64,000 nucleotides of DNA from Apricaphanius iberus (Eukaryota > Chordata > Actinopteri > Cyprinodontiformes > Aphaniidae), in the NCBI GenBank assembly GCA_028564705.1, contig JAPXFQ010000068.1, forward strand, positions 124,001-188,000. The letters run 5' to 3'. The notes beneath the pieces were generated by a model. That model was not told the origin of the DNA and made no database searches. It worked only from the letters and a program-made list of their open reading frames with translations. How positions within the stretch are numbered: position 1 is the stretch's first letter; each line of letters starts with the position of its first letter. Below, one piece after another: positions 10,555-22,977 of the stretch. Made by a program: the position numbers and the translations under genes.

Positions 10555-11345
10555 AAACAGGGTATTCGGAATACAGTTACTTCCGTAATACCATTGGAAT
10601 ACTTGTATGACTGACCAGACGGTTCTCGCTCTTAGCAGGACTTCACTTACCTTCGTTCCTGGATTCCTCAAGGCTGGATCTTCTCCATTTTCCAGCTCCT
10701 TCTCTGGTCAACCGCTGCGCCAAATCCCGACTGGTAACTGCTCCATACTCCCTGGGTGTCTGTCGCTCGCCTGTCCATCCTCCTGCCATCATCCACCTCA
10801 AGTAAGAAATTCTATTAATAACAATCTGGTTGTGCCGCTCTTCATCCTCACCTCCTTCTGGATTCCCTCTGGGCCCACTGCCAGCTCCTGACCTGAAACC
10901 AGAACTTAGAACAGTCAGTATTCACTCACCACAGCCCCTATCCATCAGAATCCTACTCACCTCTCATCCAAGTTCATTGATCCTCTCTCAGACGGTAAGA
11001 AATATTATTACGTTCAGAACATCTACTTGCAGCCGTTATTCTAATTCTCCACTTACCTCTCCTCAGTTCAGATTTCCCTGTTCCTGGTACCACCACCCTG
11101 GTTCTCCCGAAATGACCCTGAAATTAACTTTTAAACTGCTGTTTTCCTGCGGGAGTAGCTATCTGTGCATTTTTTTGACATTTACTAGATTTAAATGCTG
11201 TTTTTAAGGGGAAGTATACCAAGTATTTAGAATACAGTACCAGGATTCAGCAAAGTAATGGAATACGTTACAAAATACATTTTAAAGCGGTTATTCAGTA
11301 TTCTGTAACTAAATACATTTACAAAGTATTCTCGCCAACACTGAC
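10555..11345. mobile_element. Composite repeat: GAATAC-rich ends around an LTR-like core
   Basis: The two ends, about 10555-10600 and 11215-11345, are rich in GGAATAC and GTATTC words. The right side (AGTATTCTGTAACTAAATAC, then AGTATTCTCGCCAACACT) matches a well-known teleost repeat read on the minus strand. Between them, 10610-11115 is a separate pyrimidine-rich block whose 3' part is repeated at 29215-29505. The core seems to be inserted into, or fused with, the GAATAC family. Confidence 0.5.
10880..11115 (+). repeat. LTR-like dispersed repeat, copy 1
   Basis: The order CTGACCTGAAACCAGAAC, TCAGTATTCACTCACCAC, ATCAGAATCCTACTCACCTC, AATATTATTACGTTCAGAAC and ACGACCCTGAAAT-like text matches copy 2 at 29265-29505 with scattered changes. 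Copy 2 continues into AATAAA and a TGTCAC end, which points to an LTR. Repeated CTCACC and GTAAG words occur at near-regular intervals. Confidence 0.65.
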
Positions 11346-11349
11346 CATG

Positions 11350-14295
11350 AGTGTGTTAAATTACACTGTCTGTCAAGCTAAAGTGAATTAAAACATCATC
11401 CATATAAAGACTTTCCAACAAAAAAAAACTTAAAACATAAATAATTACAAAATTTGATTATTTTGGAAACTTCAACAAAAAGTGATCACTGATCAAACTT
11501 ATATTATCTAATGTCTTCTAAACTTTTAAAACACCAAATCTGTTTTCCTCTCACTTTATGTCTTGACTTAATTTGACAAACAGACATTTCTCCAGTGGGA
11601 GGAAGCTATAATCTGTTAATCTCTGCAAAGGGGAACAGCGGGAGGGAAGGACGGAAAGATTGATCTCCATGAAGCTTAAGAGATGCTCTTTAGGAGTTTT
11701 TTGACGGAAGTGGTGAATACACAGTGACTGGATTCTAACGAGGGATTTTAGTACACGGGCAAGGAGGAGGAGGAAGCAATGTGGACTGAAGAATGGTTGA
11801 AGAAATAAATGGTAATTATAGGCGATGGGAAGTAAGAGACTGAGTAAAGGCCTAAATAAATAAATGGGTTGGAGAAGAGAGGTGAGGATAAAAGAAAAGG
11901 GGTGGACAAAGTTAGAAAGACAGACTGATAAATGTGAAGGAAGTGAGTAATCAGTTTTGTTTGCCTCCAGGATGAAACCACTGTTTGACTTCATCAGGAG
12001 GGATTTCACTAGATTTCAGGAAATGCTTGATTCCTCAGTCCTCTAAATCAGTCACTCTGAATTATATAAGAATGCTGCATGTGGATATTTTCTCCAAACT
12101 TCATTCCATGTATCAGCTATAAAAAGAAAATAGACCAGAAAAAAAGCTGCGTCTGAAAAAGCCTGTAACTTGTAACTTGACAATTAGTGCCCATTGGTCT
12201 CTCCTGCCTGGCTCGGGAATGGCCAAAGGAACACTGGATTGTTTTGACCAGGAGCAGAGTAGGGAGGTATTCCACTCAGCGAGCAAACTCCCAAAGCCAG
12301 GCTTGCTTTGACAATGGTGGCTCAATTTCCACAGATTTGATTCCACACACAAGACAAACCTGAAACTCAGGTAATTCATTACAGAAATGTACGCGTTTGG
12401 ATGAGCCTTCTCCATGTCAGGCTAACTGGGAGGCTTATTTTAGCTTGATCAAATGATTGGACGATCCAGGTGTTGTCACACTGCAAGGCTGGTATTCTGC
12501 TGCTGTTCTCTCCCTCATCACACCCACCCTCCAATATACAGTTATTAAAGTGGTTGTGGGTAATCTAATGATATTAATTTTACAATTTTGAAGAACTTTA
12601 GTGTAGTTATAATTTACTTGCTACCAGAAGATTGTTTATTCCAACCATGTCATCCCTGACACCAAGCTATTAATAATTACAAATAAATCCCTTTTTGTTA
12701 AATACCATCTTGTCTAAATGCCTAAACCTATTGGTACCTTTAAAACTGGTAAAGAAAAAAAAGAGATGTAAATGTAAAAACTGTATTGATGTAACTGTAC
12801 ATTTTAATTACATAAAATTGTTTTTATTTAGTTGTATAATATTTGCATTTCTTTCTTAAATCATTCAATCTCAAATTTATTTTCTGTCATGTTATATTCT
12901 GATTTTAACAATTCACAACAGATTCCAGATTCTCTTGCCCTACCCAAGGAGATAATGATTTATTAACATGCATTTTGAAGTTTACAGTTAGAAGCACTTC
13001 TTAGCACTCAGTGTCACACTAAACAGTCCATGTAGCAACATCACCTAATTTAGATTATGCCACAATGGCGCCTGAAAAGCTTTTATATGCAGCTGGGGTT
13101 CCTCTTTTTGGTTATGATGTAATTGTGATGCTCATATGTTGCAGACTGGGAGAAGAAGGCGGCTCTTCTCTTCCATTTTTACTTATCTAGCATCGATTGA
13201 CAGGGGCTGCCTTTATTGTAGTGTTGACGCACATTAGTCTCACTTGTTAGCCCTCGCTTGAATCAACAGGGATTGAATTCACCTGAGCTTCGTTGGTGGA
13301 ACGGAATAACGCTACGTCCACACCAAAAGTGTTTGAAGCGTCATGGGCATGAGGTTTATGGGTCAGATTAGTGCCCGCTGAATTACTAAATGAAGGAAAA
13401 TAAACTAACAAGGATTACCTCAGTAGAGAATAGGGAAGAGTGCAGCACAGAATCACCATCCAACTTCCCTTTCTAAGTCTACGAGTGACATGTCAAATAC
13501 TTATTCTTTTCCAATTTGATTCAAGCATGTTGTTTTGTGTTGGTGATAGCAGAGTAGCACTGACTTATTTATTTTTTTTATAAAGTAAACCATTAATTGC
13601 TACCATTATTCTTGTCCTAAAATCTACCCTGATTATGTTTAATCATTTTCTGGTGATAATGACTTTACTTGTCTTGACTTGGACTTTGAAATGGCCTGTC
13701 AGACCCAGCAACTTGACTTGGACTGCTGAACTGACAAGACTGTTTGAAGGGACCCCCTGATAGATCCTTAGAATATTCCCGAACCACCCAAACTGCAGTG
13801 TATAATAACTAGGGCTGAACTGGAATTTCTATGAGCAATTGGAGCGATTTAACTATAAACTTGTTTCTCTGAATAGAAATTGCATCTGCTTACCTTGCAA
13901 CATTCCTCTTGATGATATCAGTCCTATATAAACAGCACTTTATTAAATACACTTTTTGGCTCAGCTCTTTGTTTACCATGAAATACAGACGCTGTACCCA
14001 CATTACCACAGATCTAATTTTCATCCACCAATCCAATCTAATTCAAGGTAACTGGCTTGCAGAAGTGTATCACTAAATCTATGAACACGTAGCCAGCCCA
14101 TCTCTTACAATATATTTAAAGATGTCGTCTAGCCTGACAAGCATGCTTTTGGTCAAAAAATTACTTGGATAAATCCTGGTCATTTATAGGAAGAACATGG
14201 AAACTCCACACAAATATAAGAAACACCCATTACAAGCCAGCTGTCTATGATACTGTATGTTCCTTCTCATGGTCAGGTTGCAGTCACCACTTAGC
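11350..14295. other. AT-rich non-coding DNA, no gene seen
   Basis: The longest frame (11551-12009 minus, 152 codons) is rich in L, S, F and P and has no domain. It lies over purine-rich plus-strand sequence, which depletes stops on the minus strand. No splice-supported exon, RNA gene or bounded repeat was recognised. Confidence 0.45.
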
Positions 14296-14309
14296 CAAGT
14301 ACTGGGATT

Positions 14310-14445
14310 GGTCCTGTTAAACGATAAATGGGCTGAACTTGTATAGCGCTTGTTTAGTCATACATACGACTCAAAGCTTTTTGTAATGGAGTCACATTCA
14401 CCCATTCATGCTCACAGGAGCATACACTGATACAGAGCTTGGTCG
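14310..14445 (-). mobile_element. L2-type LINE/SINE tail
   Basis: The plus strand reads GTATAGCGCTTG, then ACTCAAAGCTTTTT, then GTCACATTCACCCATTCATG and ATACACTG. This is the reverse complement of the common teleost L2-type tail (CACTCATTCACCC, then CAAAGCGCTTT, then GCGCTATA). The fragment lacks any coding sequence. Confidence 0.6.
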
Positions 14446-14552
14446 ACAACTTGCTGTTAAATGCATTGAATTTAAAAATTCAACACCAACTTTAAGATTT
14501 TGAACATTCATTTGGTACAATATATAAAACATTAAGACTCCATCCATTATTG

Positions 14553-14672
14553 GGGCGACTGTGGCTCAGGATTTGGCCGTTCTTCTGAGTCCATCGTTGT
14601 GTCCTTGGGCAAGACACTTCACCTGTTGCCTACCGGTGGTGGTCAGAGGGCTCGGTGGCGCTAAAGGCTGTC
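14553..14672 (+). mobile_element. SINE head fragment (tRNA-derived type)
   Basis: GGGGCGACTGTGGCTCAG opens the element. It is followed by GTCCTTGGGCAAGACACTTC and CGGTGGTGGTCAGAGGG with GGTGGCGCTA. This matches the 5' half of a widespread teleost SINE whose 3' half is an L2-like tail (seen at 51826-51940). The A/B-box region is eroded and the 3' half is missing. Confidence 0.6.
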
Positions 14673-14674
14673 CA

Positions 14675-15960
14675 ACAATGTGTGACCTTTTTTTTGGCCA
14701 GGCAGTGTAACTAAATGTTTGATTATAAGTTGGAAAATGTAAAAAAAAGGTAAAGAGATACTAAAAATTTGCATGATAAATGCTACGATAAATTTGCATG
14801 ATATGATCTGGTTTGGATTAGGAATATCTACTTTTTTCTCATTCATGATCACACCCAGCATTAGAATAAAACAGTGCTCCGAAGGGAACCCTAATAAATA
14901 ATGTTGTATAAAAAAATCTGTGAATACAAAAGTCTGAGTTAGTAGCACCCAGACACTACACTGATTTATTTTTGAATTAGCATGGTATTGAAGAAAAAAA
15001 CTACAATGCAGCATATTTTAATACCTACTTCATCTGCTTATCCCTGGAAAGTTAACAGTGGCTCAGTGAGAACAGGTTCTCTTTTTGAGCTAATCATAAG
15101 TGTTGCCTGTCTCCAATACTGAGAAGTGTCTGTGTTAGTTGGACTGGCAGCTGCTACTACTGTATGTGGAAATGCATTCAACTTCTAAGCCACAACAAGA
15201 CATATCAGCAATGTGCAACAGTTCATCAGTCAACTAACTGGAATTCCAGCCAACATGGTTGCATGCAGTCTTGGTACGTGAAAAAACATTCTTTCTGAGC
15301 CACTGTTCCTTTGTACCAGCAGCAAAGCTTACAGTCTGATCTTGCGTTTTTTGATTAGCTCTGTGACACAAGGTCCTACTCTTATAAATGGTACAGCTGA
15401 AATAAATAATCCTCATGTTATTACTTTTCCTTTCCTATTTTACCTGCCCCATGTATGTTGTTTCTTCCAATATTTGTCAAAGAGATGGCACAAACTGATA
15501 AGACATGACAAATATAAAATACACATTTGCCACAGTACAGCAAAGGAAACACTCCTACAACCTACAGCCAACAGAAAATTGGCTCTTCCAAAGTACAGAC
15601 ATTTTCTTTTTTATCGAATGTTTGGCTCAACCCTCCTGGATTCCAGAATTTTTTTGTGTGTTTTTGATCATTATAAATACATAACAATGGCTGTCTTGAT
15701 TGAAATTGCAGAAAAGGTAGGTAGCAGGGAATTTTTATTTTTCAGTTTTTTCATGTCCACAGGTATTTTACATAAAAGCAGCAATTTATGTCCGTTCACA
15801 ATTTTACATGTCCTTGAATCCATATATACAATACTTTTTTAAATAGACTACCATTTAAACTATTTTCAGTTAACTTTTTTATTTTATTCACAGGTCTTAA
15901 AATTCCTTAAACATTTGATATTGCACTGTTGTCGAGAGGGTCAACATGTTTTTTTATGTG
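14675..15960. other. Non-coding DNA, no gene seen
   Basis: The 166-codon plus frame at 15342-15842 has no domain and an F/L/Y/I composition typical of AT-rich noise. No repeat assigned. Confidence 0.4.
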
Positions 15961-16029
15961 CTAAGAACTGACTTGGATGGGCTTCCTAACTGAAAAGCCC
16001 ATGAACTGAAATATTATCCTGGAAGGAAA

Positions 16030-16405
16030 ACGCCATAATTTCTCCGAAAAGGACTCGTCTTTTTGCTTTACTTGAAAAAAAAATAAATAAATTAGATGTA
16101 TAAAAATGCAATACATGGAGAACCATTAGACTGCCATACAAGCTCATTTACGAGTGATGGCTTACAAAAACGATATGTATATGCATTTCTATTCAAACAA
16201 CAAAAGCCAAACAACACAACCCCTTATTTTATTTATTTTTTGTACCTTGAGATTTTAATATTCTTACATTTAAAACTGTACTCCTCACCTGTGCATTTTG
16301 GAACATGGTGAGCTGTGAAGGATACCCCTGGCCCATCACTCAAATCGGTGAAAGGACGGATTTTGGGGCCGTATTTGAAGGGAGTTTTCTAATTTCGCCA
16401 CAGTC
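16030..16405. repeat. Unclassified dispersed repeat, copy 2
   Basis: Collinear with copy 1 at 9690-10125, including the CTGCCATACAAGCTC, AAACAACACAACCCCTT, TTTTAATATTCTTACATTT and TGAAGGATACCCC blocks. This copy has lost most CpGs of copy 1, with TG or CA in their place, as expected for an older or more heavily methylated copy. Confidence 0.75.
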
Positions 16406-16409
16406 ACAG

Positions 16410-18030
16410 AGTTGTATGCATTTACTAACTGACATATAAACTCGGATTAAATCTCCCATTCTGGTAAAGTTATTATTGCCATAGCTTGATATTCATTAGA
16501 TTTAACGTTCCTGCCAATTTCTGACTCTTCCAGCCATGGATTATCACCATCCCCCAAAAATCCACTTGGCCTACAGTATGTGTGATATATTACTAAAATT
16601 GGCATATATAGGGATTAACATTTCATACAATTAATGAATTAATTTCAGATGAATAATGTGCAGTGAAAGTAATATGTTTAAAAAAAAGAAAGAAATGTGA
16701 AACATTACATTTTTTACCATCTTTAAAAAAGCATTTCTGCACACAATGAAGGGAAACCCAAGGTAGATCACAACCTGGTCACCAAACCGTTTAATTCAGC
16801 ATCAAATTTCCCTCACATGCTCTGCTCTTTCTCTCCAAAGCATAGAGACACTTTCATACACATAAGCGAGAAAGGAGAGAAACTTTTATAATGTTTATAT
16901 ACCAACCTGATGTCACATAACCAACACTTAAATAGACCTATGCAGAAAAATCCTTACTTTTTTCATTTACAGATACCATAAGAAAAAGCCATTTGTCAAA
17001 TGTTTATTTATTCAAACATAATTTTTTGGTACTGTTTCTTTCAGTATGCTTTGACATTTTCGGTATATAGCCGTTGCTATAACTGGCCGATGAGTGACAG
17101 CAAGAGATTTTAATAAATATAATTGTGCTCCATCTTACGTGTTCAGCAGCAGGAGGGTTAAGGTGATGGAAAGTGTTGTCAGAGTTTTCGAAACCACCTT
17201 GGCTTTCAACACACAAGTTCACACTTTGAGGTCTCTACCAGCTCATTATCTCCATGTATGCATGTACACACATAGCTGCACACAAACACCCACACTGAGC
17301 ACCTTCCACAGAGCAGGCAGCGTACTGATTGGGTTGTGCAAAGAAGTAATGAGAACATTCTTCAAGTCTATAACCTTTACCTGGGAAACGCTGTCCATTT
17401 GTGTGTGTGTCTGTGTCCGAGTGTGTGTCCCTTGCTGGCAGCGTGGATCTTGACAGGTGTTGGATGGGCAGGTCATTCAAAAAGAAAATAACAATATGCG
17501 CCCACTGTTTGCCACACAATTGAATCTGTAGTAAAATAATTGAATGCGTGGTGAAATAATTTGAAAAGGAAGAAGAACATTAATTTTATTTGTGTGAGGT
17601 CGGCAGTGTAGGAAGGAGATTAGGTTAGTCTACTGAGCTAATATAGTATTATAGTAACACGCAAGCTAAGATCAACAATACATCACTTGATAATCATGAT
17701 ATTAAATATATGAAATACATATCTCTGTTGCATCTACATTTTAATTTAACTGAAACACATTCCCATTGATCAATAGACGTTTTTACAATTCTCTTTACAT
17801 TGCTTACATTTTGATGAGAGACAAAGGCTGATCAGAGTCCTTAATGGCTTCAGTTTTGCTCATTCCTGGGGTGGATTTAGGATTGAAGATGATAAGGGGC
17901 TTAGCCCAGATGACTGATCTACACAACATTTTTGCTTTATTGCAGAATCTCAACTTGATAATTCCATTCACCTTAAGCAGACGAATAACACTGGACTACA
18001 ATTACTATGCTTCAATGAAGCAATACAAAG

Positions 18031-18099
<69 letters not shown>

Positions 18100-19695
18100 C
18101 AATTGTGTGTGTGTGTTAAAATAGTTTTTGTTAAATTACACGGTGCCCTGAGGAGGACTGCAGTGCAAGGTTGAAACTGTTAGCAGGTATGGAAAACGTC
18201 TTCCAAAAAAAAGAAAAACGATAAATAGTTTACCACGAAAACAAAATAAACATCAATATATGTTCATTATTTATTTTCCCTAATTTCCCTAATCTGCCCA
18301 GAAAAACAAGTTTTGAATAAATGACCGGTTCATCCTACTTTGCGTTGACTCAGGTCCATCCACGAAGGGTGGAGCAAAATGTGTCAAAGTTGAGTAAGCA
18401 AGGGAAAAGGCAACCAAGCGCATAGAGGTCTTTGGAACCAAAGTTCCACTTGTAAGCCAGAAGCCTGCAATTCAACTTGTTCGTAAAGAACTGTCTTGGA
18501 TAAGTTCGACTGTAGGCAAGGCGCTGGATAGACAGTGGTACTTGGAAGCTTTAAAGGAAAGTTCTTTCCTGGTCCAGCAGGTTTTTACAAAAGTGGACAT
18601 TAACCAGTGAAATTATGATGTCCTCTTGCATTGTCAGACGATGAGTGTGTAACAATTCTGAAATAGCTGCCAGGTTCCTTTAATGGCTTGATTATAAGGT
18701 CATCTTTGGTGTCAACATTGGCCCATGGACCACCAATGGGAGTGCTTTGTGAGGACAGCTTAGGATATTGGGAAATGGAGTCTGTTCAGTTGGCTTGTGA
18801 AAAATGAATCGCAACATTTATTACAACAGGCGTGCATCTGATCAGAGTTAATTATTTTTTTTGTAAAACGATTCTGGGCACATGTTACTGTACACTGCAC
18901 ACATACAGTAAGGTTAATTATGACAAACGAAAAATATAATTCACAGACATTTTAGCCTAATAGTAATACACTCTCAGCCATAGACCTGAGATGTAGTATG
19001 TGTTTTTTCCTTATGAGTTGTGAACGCAATCTTGGTAGATCACCTGCAAATAAAGGGCAACCCATTGTCAAAAAGCTTTTGCAGCGCATGCAATTTTGAG
19101 CTCTTTATTTGGAATTTTGATCAATCAAACCGTATGTCTTTAGTTCTAAAAGGATGCACCACCATTCCACAATTCTGAAGACAGTTTAATATACCATGTT
19201 AACCACTGCTCAGTAAGGAAACTTGACCATTAAATCAGAAGGCTGCATACCTTACATACCTCATTTTTTTACCACCTGAAGTTAACTCTTCCAACTGAAT
19301 GGGCTTTATGGACAGCACACTTAGTAGAACTTCTAGTTTGTAATAAGCCAGTAGAATCATTTCCAGGTACATCTTTGGGAAGCTGTGGCAGTAGAGTGCA
19401 ACATGAATGTAAAAAAAGGCATTAGATATTATATTTATTTGAGACTTATAGTATAGAAGTAATAGATGAAGCCATCGTTCAAGTTTTAGCTGCAGGAAGC
19501 AGACAGCTTAACACTGTTCTGTTCCTTTGTGTACCTCATCAGCTAAATATAATTCCGTTATCAGTTTTCACACGTTTCCATCGGCCCAGCAATTACAAAA
19601 AAGATGGATTGTGAATATTAGGAAAAAAAAAAGTTCTTTATCTCTAACCACACCGTGTCTGCAGTAGACATTTTGCAGCACAAGATATTAAAGAG
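16410..19695. other. Non-coding DNA with microsatellites only
   Basis: Apart from an imperfect GT-rich stretch at 17398-17430 and the (TA)n at 18034-18095, I see only unassigned AT-rich sequence. Frames of 70-120 codons (for example 17094-17453) have low-complexity composition around the CA/GT repeats. Confidence 0.45.
18034..18116. repeat. (TA)n followed by (GT)n microsatellite
   Basis: A pure TA tract at 18034-18095 is followed after CAGACAATT by a short GT tract (18104-18116). The adjacency suggests a shared slippage origin. Confidence 0.96.
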
Positions 19696-19703
19696 CCGAG
19701 TAA

Positions 19704-20294
19704 AGCCTAGTTTATGCTTCTCTGTTTTGACAGAGATGGATTGATGCAACGCCATTATTCCTCGACCAAAGAGCTCTCCGTCACCTACGCAATGTCGGAC
19801 AGAGTATAGCCCCATTTTTTTACTATCCGTCAAGGGAGAGAATATGCGTCTGATTGGTCACAGCCAGAGATTGCTTCACCAGAACGGGGCTATATAGTCG
19901 CTATAATTAATAGTTAATACAGCATTTAGCCAATACATGCTTTATATTGACGTGGTAATTTTTTCAAATCTGTTCGTTTGGCGATTATGAACACAAGTGT
20001 AGGAAAACAACAAAAAAGCTATGTTTTTTTCTATGTTTTTTTAGAGTATTCTATGAGCTGCAACTTCTAGTAAAAAGCTTTAAAGCTTAGAAAGCCTAGA
20101 ACAAAACAACGCTGTGATAGTAGGCAGAGACGGCATGAAAAGTTAGCACCCCCTACTCCTCCTGGTCAAGCAAAGTTGAAAAAACAATGGAGAGTGGAGA
20201 CGAAAAAAAATGGAAAACCATAAACGAAACACGTTTCTGCCAATACGTCTGCGTCTAAGTGCAAATTTGCGGTCGGAGAAGCATAAACTAGGCT
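19704..20294. mobile_element. PIF/Harbinger-type MITE, 591 bp, TAA duplication
   Basis: Terminal inverted repeats start AGCCTAGTTTATGCTTCTC at 19704 and are matched in inverted form ending at 20294. Both ends are flanked by TAA (19701-19703 and 20295-20297). A 3-bp TWA duplication is the hallmark of PIF/Harbinger elements. The inside has no coding capacity and holds an AT-rich centre between two CpG-bearing arms (for example TCTGATTGGTCACAG near 19851). Confidence 0.85.
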
Positions 20295-20324
20295 TAAGGA
20301 AGGAAGGAAGAGGCGGCTAAACCT

Positions 20325-20573
20325 ATGCACCAGGTATCACTGGAACAACTATTCTCTCAGGGAGAGAAGACCTTTTGTTTGGGAGCTAGACAAGAGAAGG
20401 TGGAAACTGAGGAAGTAGTTAGAGTCCAGGATCATGACTACTGTGTTGGTCTGGATCTTGCTTTTGTGGATAATGTACTGGAAGAAAACCAGACATTGCG
20501 AAAAGAAGTTGCCCAACTACAAAAACAGCTGAAGCAAATGTTTAGGGAGAAAACAGTGATTTGTTGGTTCTGA
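20325..20573 (+). other. Short coiled-coil-like ORF, uncertain
   Basis: An 82-codon frame ends in a heptad-like stretch (LEENQTLRKEVAQLQKQLKQ, residues about 52-71) with leucines at regular spacing. It lies between two Harbinger-like elements, and no exon junctions or family were identified. It could be an exon remnant of a transposon-encoded protein, or chance. Confidence 0.2.
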
Positions 20574-20660
20574 CGTGGACATTCGGTTTTTAACCAGGTT
20601 ATGCATTTTGTAGTTTTGACCAGGTACATACAGAGCCTGTCTTATGAGCAGCTAACCAAA

Positions 20661-20706
20661 CTGCTAGCTTAGCTTAGCATAGCTTAGTTTAGCATAGTTT
20701 AGCTCA
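20661..20706. repeat. Short tandem repeat, TAGCTTAGCA-like
   Basis: Serial imperfect copies of a TAGCTTAG / TAGCATAG / TAGTTTAG unit run from the end of a TGCTAGC stretch to just before the next transposon. Confidence 0.8.
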
Positions 20707-21255
20707 TCTCAGCCGTCTAAAGGCATCTCTCCACCGGTACGATTGGACTCGACTCGGGTCGACTCAACCTCAGTACCTTTTACTCTCGACTGGTAGAAGT
20801 CTGGCTGAGCCGCTCCGAGCCGATACTATTTTTTGTACCACCTCAGCTGTGGTTCCATCAGTGCTGAACTGGTACTGAAAAGCGATGTCAGACGGCTGTC
20901 GGTCACTGATTGGTCTGAGAGCAGAGTCACTGGAGAGTAACTTGACAGCGTTTTTTAACAACAAACCGACCGCCATTTTGAAATCTCCCTACAGCGAGTG
21001 GATGTGTTTAGTATTTGCTGAAGAACAATAACAACGTTAAAAACCAGTGCTGTGATCCAAACGGAGTTTCAGCATTTCTGAGTTTGTTGGCTGAAGAGAA
21101 GATTCAGTATGAGCTTGATGGAGCTGCTCGCTGTGAGAGGGTTATCAAGGAGGAGTCGGAGCTGATCGTGGTTCATAGCCGATAGCTCTCACCTGCAGGC
21201 CAACGCAGAGAAACAGGGAACGCTGAAGTCCTGAACTCGCTTTCTCGTACTCTCG

Positions 21256-21423
21256 GTAAGAAGCAAATTTCATGCCACTTGTATATTTTATTCACAATAT
21301 TAACCTATTCAGCTGCATATTATCTTCAGTATGACAGTTATTTTTATTATCAGTTATCCAAATTAGTTCTGATGCCGTTTTTTGTTTTTGTAAATATAAA
21401 TGACCTACTTACGTTTTCTGCAG
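21256..21423 (+). other. Candidate intron of the plus-strand transposon unit
   Basis: A donor CTCG/GTAAGAAG at 21256 is followed by an acceptor TTTTCTGCAG ending at 21423, with an alternative CCATTGCAG ending at 21529. Downstream, AATAAA at about 21694 could be a polyadenylation signal. The upstream sequence (21060-21255) reads like an eroded exon. The other copy (24745-25205) lacks the corresponding 0.5 kb. Confidence 0.4.
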
Positions 21424-22263
21424 CACAGTGAGACATATTTGTTTCTATTCCTTAATTTTAATTCTTAGTGTATGTTTTAAATGCACTGTAAGCATAGTAC
21501 TTTTAAAAAATATTTGCGATCCATTGCAGCGGGATCAACACCTTCTTCTGATGGAGCAGAAGCAGGAAACCGGCTTAAGGAGGGTGGAGATGACACGATG
21601 CCTTCAATCAAACCTTCCTGGGATGCTGCAGACTAAACCATGACCCACAGTGCAGCTGGACTTTTGTTTCTGACTTTTTCTATACCTGTCCAATAAAATT
21701 GTCCAAGCTGTACGCTTGTATTATCATTTGCAGTTTCATTACATGCTGGTTGATGGAATTTTTTTACAATATTATTGCTGGCATCAGGGTTCAGCAACAT
21801 TTTAAAAATCTGATAGCAACATTTGTTCTGGCTGTTAAAAGTAAAAAAGTCTTGCACTGCTAAATAAGTCAACTGCATATATTTGAAAGCTAATGAAAAG
21901 CTTAAGCCTACTCAAAGATGGGATATCTGTAAAACACATTGTAGTTGTGCTGATTTAAAAAAAAACTGAAAACATTTTCAAGGCACACAGCTTTATTACC
22001 CAACATATAGTTGTGGTTTGTAATTCAAAGAATTCGTAGCATGTATTTGGCAACTCTTTTCTTTAAGGAGACACAGAGGCGAAAAACTGCGTCGCTCCAG
22101 CGCTGGACGTAGTTTGCTGCACATGTAGATAAATTTGTTCCCACATCCTGAAGTTCTGCAGCCACTGAGGTTGGGTGAAACCCAGAAGAACGTCTCGTCA
22201 CTGGAAGGCCTAGTTAAACGACCAAACCGATGGTCGGCTGCGACAACTTCACTGAGCAGTCAT

Positions 22264-22401
22264 CTGAAACACACACACACAATACTTAATAATAAAGCCA
22301 ACTTATTAACATAGGTTTTTACGCAGGGCTTTAGTGAATAAATAAAAACCCAGAGCGTATTTATAGCCCACCACACCGGGGTAGTATTAGCATCGGCTTA
22401 C
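22264..22401 (-). other. Candidate intron of the minus-strand transposon unit
   Basis: On the minus strand, a donor GTGTGG/GTAAGCC (ending at 22401) is paired with a pyrimidine/GT-rich acceptor TGTGTGTTTCAG that ends at 22264. An ATG lies upstream at about 22606 (ACAATGGTGACC). A minus-strand AATAAA is at about 21998. The unit converges on the plus-strand unit. Confidence 0.4.
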
Positions 22402-22977
22402 CCACACAAGCTGCCGGGGTCTTGTCGCGTCATTCTCCTGCAGAGCTTCTCACACTCCTTTGTACTACTCCACTGTGTTTTTCCTTGCAGTGTGCAGCTT
22501 TTCAGGGGTCTGTCTTCTTCGATAAGAGAGGCTTTCTCTTCGGCGTGGAACTACAGAAATCCACGGACTGAGCAAAAAGCTCACGATTGGTAGTGGGGTC
22601 ACCATTGTTCTTCTTTTTCTCTGAGCCTTTGTTTACTTCCCGCTACGTACTCTGGCGCCACCCACCATATGACACACCCGCTCACTTTAGACGCTCTGGT
22701 TAGTTGCAACTGTGAAGCAACACTTAACGAGTCGAGCCGTGTCGAGTCGCGTTACCGAAGTACAGGCTTGGCAAAAGGTACTATTGGAGAGACGCCTAAA
22801 GTAATTTCCCGGACTCAGACGAGAAATTACATCCATTACCATGATTAATGTTATACCACAGAAATCAGTAAGTATGCAACAGGACAGAGCTGAATTGTTA
22901 CCTTTGTCTTAATGAAATTGGACTTTTAAAATCCATTTCTACACCGTAGTTCACTGAAGTTGCATCAAACTAGATTT

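Larger units (their letters stand above)
20722..22796. mobile_element. PIF/Harbinger-like element, 2.1 kb, non-autonomous
   Basis: The left end GGCATCTCTCCA (20722) and the right end, reverse complement GGCGTCTCTCCA (ending 22796), are inverted and each abuts TAAA. Subterminal repeats rich in GACTCG occur on both sides (20746-20765 and 22728-22750). No transposase or Myb-like protein is left. Instead there are two convergent transcription-unit skeletons, described in separate entries. A truncated second copy is at 24745-25205 on the minus strand. Confidence 0.75.

Noticed and set aside
11551..12009. 152-codon minus-strand ORF
   Set aside because: Long because the opposite strand is purine-rich; no domain, no splice signals, no repeat similarity.
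15342..15842. 166-codon plus-strand ORF
   Set aside because: AT-driven composition and no recognisable motif or exon structure.
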